Source: Gallionella sp. (lineage in GTDB: Bacteria; Pseudomonadota; Gammaproteobacteria; Burkholderiales; Gallionellaceae). Taken from it: a stretch of DNA of 64,000 bases. A program made the translations under genes and the position numbers. Position 1 is the stretch's first letter; every line of letters begins with the position of its first letter. The stretch covers positions 1 through 64,000 of the forward strand of contig JAQTYN010000007.1 in NCBI GenBank assembly GCA_028688275.1. The letters are read 5' to 3'. The notes beneath the pieces are model-generated. The model was not told where the DNA came from, made no database searches, and saw only the letters and a list, made by a program, of their open reading frames with translations. Shown piece after piece: positions 40,306 through 49,772 of this stretch.

Positions 40306-41439
40306 ATGGAAAGAGATCAAGCCACCGAGCTGATACATAACTTACTGCGCGGCATGATCGCCAAAAAAGCGTCAGACTTATTTATTACAGCGGGATTTCC
40401 GCCAGCCTTTAAGCTGTACGGCAAGATGACCCCGATGTCACCGCAGTCACTCACCCCGCAACACACCCAAGAGCTGGCGCGCAGCATTATGAACGACCGC
40501 CAAGCGGCGGAGTTTGAAAAAACCAAAGAGTGTAATTTTGCGATCAGCCCCCCTGGCATTGGGCGTTTCCGCGTGAACGTATTCATTCAACAACAACGCG
40601 TGGGCATGATTTTACGTACCATTACCAGCCAGATTCCTGATCTGGATGAAATGGGCTTACCGCCCGTGTTAAAAGACATTGTGATGACTAAGCGTGGCTT
40701 GGTGATTCTGGTCGGCGGTACGGGTTCAGGCAAATCCACCACGCTGGCGGGCATGATTGGTTATCGCAATCAAAACAGCTATGGTCATATCATCACCATC
40801 GAAGATCCTGTGGAATATGTGCATGAGCATCGCAACTGCGTGATTACCCATCGCGAAGTGGGCGTGGATACTGACACGTGGGAAGCGGCATTGAAAAACA
40901 CCTTGCGCCAAGCTCCCGATGTGATTTTGATCGGCGAAATCCGAGACAAAGAAACCATGGAATTTGCCGTGGCGTTTGCCGAAACGGGTCACTTGTGCAT
41001 GGCAACCTTGCACGCCAACAGTGCCAATCAGGCATTGGATCGTATCGTCAACTTCTTCCCTGAAGAACGTCGTCCGCAATTGCTGATGGATTTATCTTTG
41101 AACGTCAAAGCCCTGATTTCACAACGCTTGATTCCAAAAATTGGCGGTGGACGTGCAGCCGCGATCGAAATCTTGCTGAATTCTCCGTTGATTGCTGATT
41201 TAATTTTCAAAGGCGATGTTCATGCGATCAAAGAAGTCATGGCAAAATCACGCGAATTGGGCATGGAAACCTTCGACGGCGCGCTATTTACCTTGTACGA
41301 AGAAGGAAAAATCACGTATGAAGACGCGCTGAAAAATGCCGACTCGGTCAATGATTTACGCTTACGTATCAAACTACAAAGCAAGCAAGAAGGCGCGCAA
41401 GAAGCCTCTGGCAGCGCGGTCAATCTGCAACTTTCCTAA
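40306..41439 (+). CDS. pilU: Type IV pilus retraction ATPase PilU
   Basis: A 377-residue PilT/PilU secretion ATPase with Walker A GGTGSGKST (K143), the Asp and Walker B boxes (IEDPVEYVH, LIGEIRDKETM) and the His box (HLCMATLHANSA). The C-terminal region (DVHAIKEVMAKSRELGMETF) and the length point to PilU rather than PilT (about 345 residues). PilU hexamers help PilT retract pili for twitching. PilT is not in the window; the next gene makes or degrades c-di-GMP, which often tunes pili. Confidence 0.93.
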   Translation: MERDQATELIHNLLRGMIAKKASDLFITAGFPPAFKLYGKMTPMSPQSLTPQHTQELARSIMNDRQAAEFEKTKECNFAISPPGIGRFRVNVFIQQQRVGMILRTITSQIPDLDEMGLPPVLKDIVMTKRGLVILVGGTGSGKSTTLAGMIGYRNQNSYGHIITIEDPVEYVHEHRNCVITHREVGVDTDTWEAALKNTLRQAPDVILIGEIRDKETMEFAVAFAETGHLCMATLHANSANQALDRIVNFFPEERRPQLLMDLSLNVKALISQRLIPKIGGGRAAAIEILLNSPLIADLIFKGDVHAIKEVMAKSRELGMETFDGALFTLYEEGKITYEDALKNADSVNDLRLRIKLQSKQEGAQEASGSAVNLQLS

Positions 41440-41564
41440 AAGATTGTCATGTCGGGTGAGCGGTTCGATCACGCAACCCGACAACTATCACCACAAAATA
41501 TCTAGATTCTTTTGAGGCATTCTCCTGCCCACTGAGATACAATCCGCCAACCGTTTAATGCGGG

Positions 41565-44500
41565 ATGCAAGCTGCGCTCGACCATCCCATTATGGATTCA
41601 TGCCCTAGGCTCCAGTTGAATACATTTATCCAAAAAAAGCAGCTCTCATTTTCCAGTCATATATGGCTGACGATGGGTATTTTCGCGCTACTGGTCGTGC
41701 TTTTTTCTGTTTACGTCTGGTCAGAAAAGGAAATTGACCGTCTTTATGAGGTACGGCACCAGTCTATTTTACTCACGGATGAATTGCGTCAATCTTCAGA
41801 TGATTTGACTCGAATGGTGCGAACCTATGTCGTGACAAAAGACGCGAACTACAAAGATAATTATCAGGCTATTCTGGACATCCGTGATGGCAGAAGACCC
41901 CGCCCACAGCATTCCCGTAGTCTCTACCTAGAGACTGATCAGCGACCCCTCCAAAATAGCACGCGAACTATTTCTTTGCTGGATTTGATGCGGCAAGCAG
42001 GGTTTACAAATCAAGAATTTTATAAGCTGGCGGAGGCAAAAACCAATTCGGATCGTTTAACCGCCACAGAGTTTGAAGCCATGCGATTGATTGAGCTGCC
42101 TGATACGGGAGGCAGCCATGCACAGGCTCTCGCCATGCTGCACGATTCAAATTACCATCAAGCCAAAGCGGGCATCATGCGACCTATTCATGATGTTAAT
42201 GCCTTAGTTGAGGATCGCACGGCAGATGCCGTCCAGCTTGCCAAAACAACCGCCTTGATCTTGCGCTGCATCTTTATTGCCTTGGCGTTGAGCTTGGCAT
42301 TCATGCTATATCGCACCCATCAATTTTTACAAATGACGTTGGGAGGATCCGTTGATAAGATTCATGAACATATCAGCCGAATGGGTAGTGGAGACTTTGC
42401 CTTTTCTACCTTGAGCAATTTCAAGCTGGACAATAGCGTACTGGGTTGGCTGACCAATACTCGCCAAAGTCTGCATCAGATGGATCTGGATCGCAAGCAA
42501 ACGGAACAACAACTACTAGAAAGCAAGCAACGTTTCCATCAAATGTTTTTACTGCACGATTCCCCCATGCTCTTGATTGAACCTGAATCGGGGATGATTC
42601 TAGATGCCAATCAAGCCGCCAGCAATTTTTATGGTTATAGCATTGACCGCTTGAAGCAGATGAATATCGAGGCCATTAACACCTTGCCCCCCGAAGAATT
42701 GGCGGCAGAGCGGATGCGAGCCGCATGTGAGCAACGCAATTATTTTATTTTTCCACATCGTTTGGCAGATGACTCTTTACGTACCGTAGAAGTACATTCT
42801 TCCCCCATGAGTTTGGGCGGGCAAACGGTTCTATTTTCTATCATCCACGACATCACGGATCGTCAAAAAGCCGAAGCAGAAATCAAACTGCTTGCATTTT
42901 ATGATCCACTCACCAGCCTAGCGAATCGCAGACTCTTGACTGACCGCATGGAGCAAACCCTCGCCTTCGCGCGTCGTTCGAACGAACTGGTAGTCATCTG
43001 CATGTTAGATCTCGACGGCTTTAAACAAGTGAATGACCAATTCGGACACAAACTAGGCGATCAGCTATTGATCGAAGTGGCACGACGGCTACAAGAATGC
43101 GTGCGGGAAGCAGATACAGCATCTCGCTTTGGGGGGGATGAGTTTGCCCTGATATTGGGCGGATTTAAAAATATAGATGAGATTGAGCAAACATTGAGTC
43201 GGGTGATCTCTTCCTTGTCCACGCCCTATTTGCTAGACAACAAAGTTGCACATGTTTCTGCCAGTCTCGGCGCAACCATTTTCCCCAACGACGTGAGTGA
43301 CCCCGATTTGCTATTGCGTCATGCCGATCAGTCTATGTATGAAGCAAAACAAGCGGGCAAAAACTGTTATCAGCTATTTAATCCTACCCACCACAATCAA
43401 CAACAGGCGAATCAAGCAACGCTCAAAAAAATTGAACATGCCTTGGCCGATGGTCAATTTACACTTTATTATCAACCCCAAGTAGATTGCCGACAGGGCA
43501 AGGTCGTTGGAGTAGAAGCACTGATACGTTGGAATCACCCCATTTTGGGACTTTTGCTGCCTTCAGAATTTATTCCCTTAGTAGAACACCAAAACCTAAT
43601 CGTGGCGATGGGCGAGTGGACGATACAAGAAGCCCTTAAGCAATTAGTCGCTTGGCGTACCGAGGGGCTAAACTTGTCCCTAAGTGTCAATATCTCACAG
43701 TACCATTTACATAAACATAATTTTATTTCACGATTGAATGATTTACTTATTGATTATGATACCGAAATAATTAACCGCCTAGGCATCGAAATTCTTGAAA
43801 CTGGCGCGCTAGAAGATGTCAATACAGTTGCCAATGCGATTCAACAATGCCGAAACATGGGGATTCATGTATCCCTAGACGATTTTGGCACAGGATTTTC
43901 TTCCTTGACACACTTGAAACTTCTCCCAGCCGACGCGTTAAAAATTGACCAAAGTTTTGTGCGTGGGATGTTGCACAATACGGATGATCTAGCGATTGTG
44001 AGTGGCGTGGTGGGTTTGGCGACGGCTTTCCAGCGCAAAGTGGTGGCGGAGGGGGTCGAGTCTATCGACCATATTTTGATGCTAATGGAGATGGGTTGTT
44101 TCCTGATGCAAGGTTATTGCATCTCCCGACCTATGCCAGCGGAACACGTCACATCTTGGGTGCAGGCATTTCGCCCTGATCCGCTGTGGCAATTACCCAG
44201 CACTCGACGACCATCACGGGGTTATTTTGAATTGCTTTTGGCAGAAGTAAATCATCGACACTGGATAGATCGTCAGATCGAAAAATCCAGCAATATGCTG
44301 ACTGATTTTAATCCTCAAACACTACTTGATGAACAAGGCTGCCATTTTGGTCGTTGGTACGCAGGGGATGGCTTACAAGAATTTGGCAAGGAAAGTTGGT
44401 TTCATTCGTTTGAACCTGTTCATCGTCAAATTCACCAAACGGCAGCACAACTATGTGAACATCAGCAGGTGGGTGATTTGACTGCAGCCCAGACAGATGC

Positions 44501-44606
44501 GGAAAATTTATTAGCACAACATGATGAACTTGATCATCTACTTTCTCGTGTGCGGAGCGAACTGGCACACAACTACAACACAACTAAGTGGGGACAAACT
44601 CAATGA
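41565..44606 (+). CDS. Membrane PAS-GGDEF-EAL protein with C-terminal CZB zinc-binding domain
   Basis: A 1013-residue protein. Two membrane helices (about 29-52 and 224-245) enclose a periplasmic sensor region. A PAS domain (about 320-440) is followed by an intact diguanylate cyclase (GGDEF at 523-527), an intact EAL phosphodiesterase (EAL at 651-653, DDFGTG present) and an unusual C-terminal CZB-like domain: H897-x-x-W900, C926 in GCHFGRWY, and H953 with H957. CZB domains bind zinc and are known from chemoreceptors and DgcZ. Its TGA overlaps the hemerythrin start. The start codon is uncertain; ATG at 41592 is an alternative. Confidence 0.9.
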   Translation: MQAALDHPIMDSCPRLQLNTFIQKKQLSFSSHIWLTMGIFALLVVLFSVYVWSEKEIDRLYEVRHQSILLTDELRQSSDDLTRMVRTYVVTKDANYKDNYQAILDIRDGRRPRPQHSRSLYLETDQRPLQNSTRTISLLDLMRQAGFTNQEFYKLAEAKTNSDRLTATEFEAMRLIELPDTGGSHAQALAMLHDSNYHQAKAGIMRPIHDVNALVEDRTADAVQLAKTTALILRCIFIALALSLAFMLYRTHQFLQMTLGGSVDKIHEHISRMGSGDFAFSTLSNFKLDNSVLGWLTNTRQSLHQMDLDRKQTEQQLLESKQRFHQMFLLHDSPMLLIEPESGMILDANQAASNFYGYSIDRLKQMNIEAINTLPPEELAAERMRAACEQRNYFIFPHRLADDSLRTVEVHSSPMSLGGQTVLFSIIHDITDRQKAEAEIKLLAFYDPLTSLANRRLLTDRMEQTLAFARRSNELVVICMLDLDGFKQVNDQFGHKLGDQLLIEVARRLQECVREADTASRFGGDEFALILGGFKNIDEIEQTLSRVISSLSTPYLLDNKVAHVSASLGATIFPNDVSDPDLLLRHADQSMYEAKQAGKNCYQLFNPTHHNQQQANQATLKKIEHALADGQFTLYYQPQVDCRQGKVVGVEALIRWNHPILGLLLPSEFIPLVEHQNLIVAMGEWTIQEALKQLVAWRTEGLNLSLSVNISQYHLHKHNFISRLNDLLIDYDTEIINRLGIEILETGALEDVNTVANAIQQCRNMGIHVSLDDFGTGFSSLTHLKLLPADALKIDQSFVRGMLHNTDDLAIVSGVVGLATAFQRKVVAEGVESIDHILMLMEMGCFLMQGYCISRPMPAEHVTSWVQAFRPDPLWQLPSTRRPSRGYFELLLAEVNHRHWIDRQIEKSSNMLTDFNPQTLLDEQGCHFGRWYAGDGLQEFGKESWFHSFEPVHRQIHQTAAQLCEHQQVGDLTAAQTDAENLLAQHDELDHLLSRVRSELAHNYNTTKWGQTQ

Positions 44607-45043
44607 TAGGACATGAACTCATCATCTGGAATGACGATCTCGTTACGGGCATCATCGAAATGGACGAGCAGCATCGCATTTTGATCAACAGTATCAACGA
44701 AGCCAACACAAGGCTGACCAGCAACGTCAACGCTGAAATCCTAGATCAAATCACGCAAGATTTACTGAGCTACGCGCTGTATCACTTTGAAACGGAAGAA
44801 GCCTTGATGCAGATCTACCATTACACCGATAAACAACAAGAAGACGCGAATACCCATATACAACAACATCGCGAGTTCTCTTCAACCGTACTCAGTATTC
44901 GCGAAGGTCTCAAAGTGGGACACTTGATTTCTCGTGAAGAGTTGCTAACCTTTTTGAACAATTGGATGATCGACCATATTCTCAATATTGACAAACATTT
45001 AGGCGCATTTATTTTGGCAAAACGAGCCGAGTTAGCCAGCTAG
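44603..45043 (+). CDS. Bacteriohemerythrin
   Basis: A 146-residue four-helix protein with the diiron pattern of hemerythrins: H in DEQHRILI, H and E in YHFETEEALM, two H in THIQQHREF, and H and D in DHILNIDKHL. It should reversibly bind O2 in the cytoplasm. The start ATG overlaps the TGA of the upstream c-di-GMP protein (ATGA), so the two are probably translated together and may act together, with hemerythrin reporting or buffering oxygen. Confidence 0.92.
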   Translation: MIGHELIIWNDDLVTGIIEMDEQHRILINSINEANTRLTSNVNAEILDQITQDLLSYALYHFETEEALMQIYHYTDKQQEDANTHIQQHREFSSTVLSIREGLKVGHLISREELLTFLNNWMIDHILNIDKHLGAFILAKRAELAS

Positions 45044-45095
45044 TGATGAGAAATCCTCGTGTGCGCCCGCCTGCTTGGGCGCAACGAAATCTGAA

Positions 45096-46265
45096 TCATT
45101 CAGTGGGTTTATTTTTTTCTGACCGTTCCAGTTCCGCCAAAATATCCGCTTTGTTCCATGTTAAAACGGTGCATTGCTGGCAGGGGTGTTGCGCGATAAA
45201 ACTCTCGATGGCTTGAATACGAAGCAGCGTATCGGGATGAGAGGACAGCCAACTTGAGACTTCAGAAGACTCTTCCTTGCTTGCTTTGGGTTCTTTGGGT
45301 GGGTCAAATCCCGCTTCCAATTTCTTAAAGAAGCTCACCATCCCGCGCGTATCAATATGCTTGTCATTCAATAGCTGCACACCTTTGAGATCAGCATCTG
45401 ACTCCACTTGGCGACTAAAGTATTGCGAGGAAAGCTGATGCGCCACCAGCATCACGACCGCGTTGGCATCGCCTAACACCACCAACACCACGGTCGCCAT
45501 CGCCGCACTGTTCATCATGTTTTGCAACGCGTGGCGTTGCTCGACGTGCTGCACCTCATGTGCCAACACTGCCGCCAGCTCATTCGGTGTATCAGCGTGT
45601 TTCAGCAGACCGCTATTCACCACAATAATCCCACCAGGAAGGGCAAAGGCATTCACGGCGGGATCTTTGGAAACATACCACTGATATTGATAACGCGACC
45701 CTGCCGTGAGTTGTTGCCCGATGCGTTGCACGGCTTTCACGGCTTCGCCTTCGCTAAGAAAGTTCGCTTTGGGATTAAGCGATTTCAGTACGGATTCTCC
45801 CAAGCTCTTTTCGGTCTTCATCGACACCATGCTTGCCGCCCACATCGCGGCGCGATCATGCTGCCAAACCAACAGCAGAACAGCCAAACCCACCAAAGCG
45901 GTGGTGTACAAAATACCTTTCCACAGCCAGCTTTGCGATTGCGTCTCATGTTGCCAATGCTTAAAACCCGCTAAGCTCTCTTTGGGCAGGACTGCGATCA
46001 GTTTTTTCTGCTCTGTTGCATCTGCGGGTATCAATGACCACGCCGCAGCCTCTTGCTGCCAAGTTAATTGCAGTTGGTCATGATCGAAACCCGCTACTTT
46101 CGCGTGCAATTCTCGCCAATGGATAAACAAGGGGGCGGCAAATTGCGCAAATTGGAGATGTATACCCTCCTGATTCGCCATGCACTGGGCGCGTTGCCCC
46201 GCGACGGGCAAGTCAGCACCAAACAGAAAAATTTGAATATCAGTCATGCTAGTGGTTAGGTACAA
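45096..46265 (-). CDS. M48-family membrane metalloprotease
   Basis: A 389-residue protein with the zinc motif HEVQH at 236-240 (AAVLAHEVQHVEQRH) and a downstream glutamate (ESDADLKG) as third ligand. One strong membrane helix lies at about 116-134 (GILYTTALVGLAVLLLVW), and hydrophobic stretches follow the active site. The N-terminal 100 residues are a separate, unidentified domain; the catalytic part resembles the Oma1/LoiP-BepA group. ATG at 46247 (MTDIQIF) is an alternative start. It ends a minus-strand run starting with the AIM24 gene. Confidence 0.85.
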   Translation of the reverse strand: MYLTTSMTDIQIFLFGADLPVAGQRAQCMANQEGIHLQFAQFAAPLFIHWRELHAKVAGFDHDQLQLTWQQEAAAWSLIPADATEQKKLIAVLPKESLAGFKHWQHETQSQSWLWKGILYTTALVGLAVLLLVWQHDRAAMWAASMVSMKTEKSLGESVLKSLNPKANFLSEGEAVKAVQRIGQQLTAGSRYQYQWYVSKDPAVNAFALPGGIIVVNSGLLKHADTPNELAAVLAHEVQHVEQRHALQNMMNSAAMATVVLVVLGDANAVVMLVAHQLSSQYFSRQVESDADLKGVQLLNDKHIDTRGMVSFFKKLEAGFDPPKEPKASKEESSEVSSWLSSHPDTLLRIQAIESFIAQHPCQQCTVLTWNKADILAELERSEKNKPTE

Positions 46266-46293
46266 ATAATTGGGGATTGAGTCGTTAGTTGGT

Positions 46294-46314
46294 AGTCGCT
46301 AGTTTGCAGCGACT
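46294..46314. repeat. Small dyad upstream of the M48 gene
   Basis: AGTCGCT-AGTTTGC-AGCGACT is a perfect seven-base inverted repeat in the 70-base gap between the AIM24 and M48 genes. It resembles the CTAGTCGTTAG words at 17424-17522. Confidence 0.4.
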
Positions 46315-46337
46315 ATTTCTCCATGCCACGTTTTGAC

Positions 46338-47144
46338 CTATGACCTCTCTAGAAACAGAGACACGATCACGAAAATCACAAAACCAACTAAGTATAATTT
46401 TCCCCAGATTGAGCCTTTGCCCCGTCCTGAAATCGCCGCTGTCATCAACACCTTGCTCAAGCGACTCAATGGCAAAGATTGCATCCAGACATGACCTGGT
46501 CCTGAAACCGTGGCGTAAAACAAGCCTTCGCCGCCGAACAAACTGGTTTTGAGTTTGCCTGTATATTTAATGTCATAACGCACACTGGAGGACATGCCCA
46601 CGAGGCAACCCGTATCAACGCGCAACGCATCCACGGAACCCAGTGCCACCTGCCTCAACGCACCCGACGCATGGATAAACACCGTGCCGCGACCGCTGAT
46701 TTTCTGCATGATAAAACCTTCGCCGCCAAACAAGCCCACTCGCACGCGTTTTTGAAAAGCGATTTGAATTTTCTGACCCTTTTCACCTGCCAAATACGCG
46801 CCCTTTTGGCAAATAATCGAGCCCCCTTGTTCATCCAAATTGATCGCCACAATTTCACCAGGACCTGGTGCGGCAATCGCCACGCGCTGGGGATAACTGG
46901 CGTTGTTTTGATAATGGCTGCTAAACATGGACTCGCCCGTGAACGAGCGTTTAATGGCATTGACGAAACGCCCAATCGCCCCAAAAGCCGACGCGCTACC
47001 GTCCCCCAAAATCGCATCCGTCGCAATGTCTTGGTCGATAAACATCATCGCCCCCTGTTCCGCAATCACCTCTTGACCCGCCGCCAAGGTAAATTGCACA
47101 TATTGCAAATCGTTACCGTAAATTTTGTAATCTAGCTGAGACAT
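46338..47144 (-). CDS. AIM24 / TIGR00266-family protein
   Basis: A 268-residue protein of the AIM24-like family, seen from the opening LDYKIYGNDLQYVQFTLAAGQEVIAEQGAMMF and the repeated Gly-rich beta strands (GLFGGEGFIMQKISG, SLFGGEGLFYATVSG). The body is a TRAP-like beta barrel, and the C-terminus ends in a membrane helix (about 250-265). The biochemical role in bacteria is not defined. ATG at 47144 has GGAAG upstream and is preferred to a TTG five codons earlier. Confidence 0.85.
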   Translation of the reverse strand: MSQLDYKIYGNDLQYVQFTLAAGQEVIAEQGAMMFIDQDIATDAILGDGSASAFGAIGRFVNAIKRSFTGESMFSSHYQNNASYPQRVAIAAPGPGEIVAINLDEQGGSIICQKGAYLAGEKGQKIQIAFQKRVRVGLFGGEGFIMQKISGRGTVFIHASGALRQVALGSVDALRVDTGCLVGMSSSVRYDIKYTGKLKTSLFGGEGLFYATVSGPGHVWMQSLPLSRLSKVLMTAAISGRGKGSIWGKLYLVGFVIFVIVSLFLERS

Positions 47145-47194
47145 CGGGCTTCCTTTCAAGGGGGTGGATTTTTAAAGCAAGGGTAAATAATGTA

Positions 47195-47722
47195 CTACAG
47201 AAATCGCGGGGTAGTGGTGTGGAATCCCCCATTTTTCTTGAGGAGACGAAGGGTTTCGTTGTACTCGCTCTTTAAATGAGGTCTCAGTCTGCAACGATTC
47301 TTGAAGAGGCCATCACAGATGTATTGACCTTGATACGCGAATAGACCCGCTGTAAATGTCGCCGCAGAGCCACCAATGATGTCACTAATATGATTGGTCA
47401 GACCTAACACCCCATAAGCGGACTCACCGTTATCTTCAATAAATATGGCGAACTTGGTTGTCTCGCGCAGAAAAACCCACTGCTTCAAATTCAGCGTTTT
47501 GACCGTCGCCAACACATCTGCCGCGACAGGCTGCCCGTTGCTTTCGAGTCCAGTCGCAGCGGCATCAAACAATGTTGGCGTGATACTGACCAATTCCCGC
47601 GCCGCGTGAAGTTTTTCACGTATTGTTAAATTGGGATTGTCATTCGACTGGCGATAAATCATTTCTAACAAACACTGGTAGCCTACGATAAAGCGTCGAG
47701 CTTCTGTGGGTGAAATAACCAT
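47195..47722 (-). CDS. Hypothetical protein
   Basis: A protein of about 175 residues starting at ATG 47722 (MVISPTEARRFIVGYQCLLE), with AGGA upstream; a TTG three codons earlier is less likely. It is mostly helical, with a glycine-rich stretch (IIGGSAATFTAGLFAYQG) too polar at its ends to be a clear membrane helix. No family recognised. It lies between the nuclease-like gene and the AIM24 gene on the same strand. Confidence 0.6.
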   Translation of the reverse strand: MVISPTEARRFIVGYQCLLEMIYRQSNDNPNLTIREKLHAARELVSITPTLFDAAATGLESNGQPVAADVLATVKTLNLKQWVFLRETTKFAIFIEDNGESAYGVLGLTNHISDIIGGSAATFTAGLFAYQGQYICDGLFKNRCRLRPHLKSEYNETLRLLKKNGGFHTTTPRFL

Positions 47723-47829
47723 GAAAATCAAGTCCTAATGTTGATAATGGGTGGTGTGCTTTTGAAGGTTGGATGTAGTCTAGAGGCATCGCAGTAGAAT
47801 CTAAGGATTCGCCCTCGTTTACGTGGTCT

Positions 47830-48558
47830 TCAAAAGCCAAAATCAATTTCGTAACTGCAAGTTTGGCATGCCGCACTTCCATAAAGTCCAGATATATAAT
47901 CTGCAAATTGACCTTCCGTCATTTCTTCTGTGTCCCATTCAATAAATTTTAGCGATCCAACGTCATGGCAATGTGGGCACTCATTTGGCATGTGATGACC
48001 AGGGGCGACATCTCGATTTTCAGAACCGCTCCATTCGCGCCCCGTTCGCTGAGGAATGACAAGTTTCTCGTTCATATGTGCCAACCAAAGACGATATGTT
48101 TGTGACACGTCTGATTGACACGCTATTTTGAGATCATCCAAGGCTAGAGCTTCCATCTCTCTACCATTAGTATGCTTTCTTTCCCCGAAATTTAGATTGA
48201 CTGCTTTATCAAGGCTTACTCGAAATCCCGCTGCGTCCGTCATTATGAAATGAATATCAATATGCTCCCCTTTTTTTGGTACACGTCCATTTAAGCCGTG
48301 ATGTTTTTTGAGCACCAGAAGATCAAATCCCTTCCCGTTAAAACTGATCACCTCATCCGCACTTAGCAGTTCTTTGATTAGGGCATCAGAGTTATCAGGA
48401 GTGTAATATTTGTACTCATCTTTCGATTCATCAAAAACACAAGCAACACGCATTTTCGGAGCATGTTTTATCCGCCCCTCCTCGCTGTCTGCATCGAGAA
48501 AACTCTGTGAGAACGGCTCTGTTTCAATATCAAAGGTAAGACGCTTCGTAGTCATCAT
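47830..48558 (-). CDS. Predicted DEDD-type 3'-5' exonuclease with C-terminal zinc ribbon
   Basis: The N-terminal part resembles RNase H-fold exonucleases: motif I TFDIETEP, motif II FNGKGFDLLVL and a late CQSDVSQTYRLW that could supply the final Asp. The C-terminal 60 residues hold two CxxC pairs (CPHC and CQTC) about 40 residues apart, consistent with a zinc ribbon. ATG at 48558 or 48555 is preferred; a GTG at 48585 has no ribosome site. Substrate unknown. Composition is more AT-rich than ubiE next to it, so it may be a recent arrival. Confidence 0.65.
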   Translation of the reverse strand: MMTTKRLTFDIETEPFSQSFLDADSEEGRIKHAPKMRVACVFDESKDEYKYYTPDNSDALIKELLSADEVISFNGKGFDLLVLKKHHGLNGRVPKKGEHIDIHFIMTDAAGFRVSLDKAVNLNFGERKHTNGREMEALALDDLKIACQSDVSQTYRLWLAHMNEKLVIPQRTGREWSGSENRDVAPGHHMPNECPHCHDVGSLKFIEWDTEEMTEGQFADYISGLYGSAACQTCSYEIDFGF

Positions 48559-48612
48559 GTGAATGCCCAATGTAAATATACTCACTAAAAGTGCTTACAA
48601 AAGCACCACGAT

Positions 48613-49344
48613 TTAAAACTTAAACCCCCTATGCACCGCGACTACGCCGCCTGTCATATTGAAGTATTCGACTTTTTCAAATCCTGCGGTTTGCATCATT
48701 TGCTTGAGTTCTTCCTGCCCTGGGTGCATACGGATGGATTCAGCTAAGTAGCGGTAGCTGTCGGGGTCGTCGGCAATAAGCTTGCCCATCACGGGTAGCA
48801 GCTTGAAGGAATACAGGTCGTAGGCTTTTTCTAGCGGTTTGGCGACTTTGGAGAATTCCAGCACAATCAGCCGTCCGCTAGGTTTTAACACCCGCTGCAT
48901 TTCGCGCAACGCCACGTCTTTGTGGGTCACATTGCGCAAGCCAAAGGCGATGCTGACGCAATCAAAGTAGTTGTCGGGAAAAGGTAGATGTTCCGCGTCG
49001 CATTGTGCCACGGGGGTGGTAATGCCTTCGTCCAATAAGCGGTCACGTCCCACGCGCAGCATGGCGTTGTTGATGTCGGTCAGTACGACCTGTCCGCGAC
49101 TGCCGACTTTCTTGAGGAATAAACGGGACAAATCCGCCGAGCCTCCCGCCACGTCCAGCACGCGCTGTCCTTCACGCACCCCGCTGACGCTGATCGCGAA
49201 GCGTTTCCACACGCGATGCAAGCCCGCTGACATCAAGTCATTCATCACGTCGTATTTGCTGGCGACGGAGGTAAATACACCTGCGACGCGTTTCGCTTTG
49301 TCTTGCTCAGCGACGGTTTCAAAACCAAAATGCGTTTCTGCCAT
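48613..49344 (-). CDS. ubiE: Ubiquinone/menaquinone biosynthesis C-methyltransferase UbiE
   Basis: A 243-residue SAM-dependent methyltransferase for the C-methylation step of ubiquinone (and menaquinone) synthesis. The SAM-binding motif [13 protein letters not shown], the family signature [17 protein letters not shown] and the C-terminal [15 protein letters not shown] are all present. It is two bases downstream of the DUF971 gene on the same strand, a pairing common in betaproteobacteria, and should be co-transcribed with it. Confidence 0.96.
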   Translation of the reverse strand: MAETHFGFETVAEQDKAKRVAGVFTSVASKYDVMNDLMSAGLHRVWKRFAISVSGVREGQRVLDVAGGSADLSRLFLKKVGSRGQVVLTDINNAMLRVGRDRLLDEGITTPVAQCDAEHLPFPDNYFDCVSIAFGLRNVTHKDVALREMQRVLKPSGRLIVLEFSKVAKPLEKAYDLYSFKLLPVMGKLIADDPDSYRYLAESIRMHPGQEELKQMMQTAGFEKVEYFNMTGGVVAVHRGFKF

Positions 49345-49346
49345 GA

Positions 49347-49706
49347 TTATCCTTTTGCTTGACGCGATGCGCCTGCTTGTTCAAGACGGCTTAAATAGTT
49401 GTGCCACAAAATTTCTTCATCCCGTCCCAGTCCGTACAAGTAATCCCATGTGTACAGCCCGCTGTCATGGCCATCATCGAAGGTGATTTTCAGCGCGTAT
49501 TGCCCCACAGGATCAAGTGCGGTAATGCCCACCGCTTGTTTGCCGACTTGTAGGACTTCTTGCCCCTCGCCGTGTCCGCGCACTTCAGCGGAGGGCGAAT
49601 AGACACGCAAGTATTCTGCCGACAAATGATGACGAGCACCCTCTTCGTAAGCCAATTCCAGTGTGCGAGATTGTTGATGCAGGATAATTTCGGTAGGTTG
49701 TGTCAT
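49347..49706 (-). CDS. DUF971 (gamma-butyrobetaine hydroxylase-like N-terminal) protein
   Basis: A 119-residue protein with the DUF971 pattern: [18 protein letters not shown] at the start, then [11 protein letters not shown], then [24 protein letters not shown]. The domain binds metal in some homologues; its free-standing function is unknown. It is directly upstream of ubiE (two-base gap). Confidence 0.88.
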   Translation of the reverse strand: MTQPTEIILHQQSRTLELAYEEGARHHLSAEYLRVYSPSAEVRGHGEGQEVLQVGKQAVGITALDPVGQYALKITFDDGHDSGLYTWDYLYGLGRDEEILWHNYLSRLEQAGASRQAKG

Positions 49707-49772
49707 AGTTTGAACCTGTAAAAACGTAAGTTACAAAGCAGCAATAGTCATTTTGACTAGACTGCAAGGATT

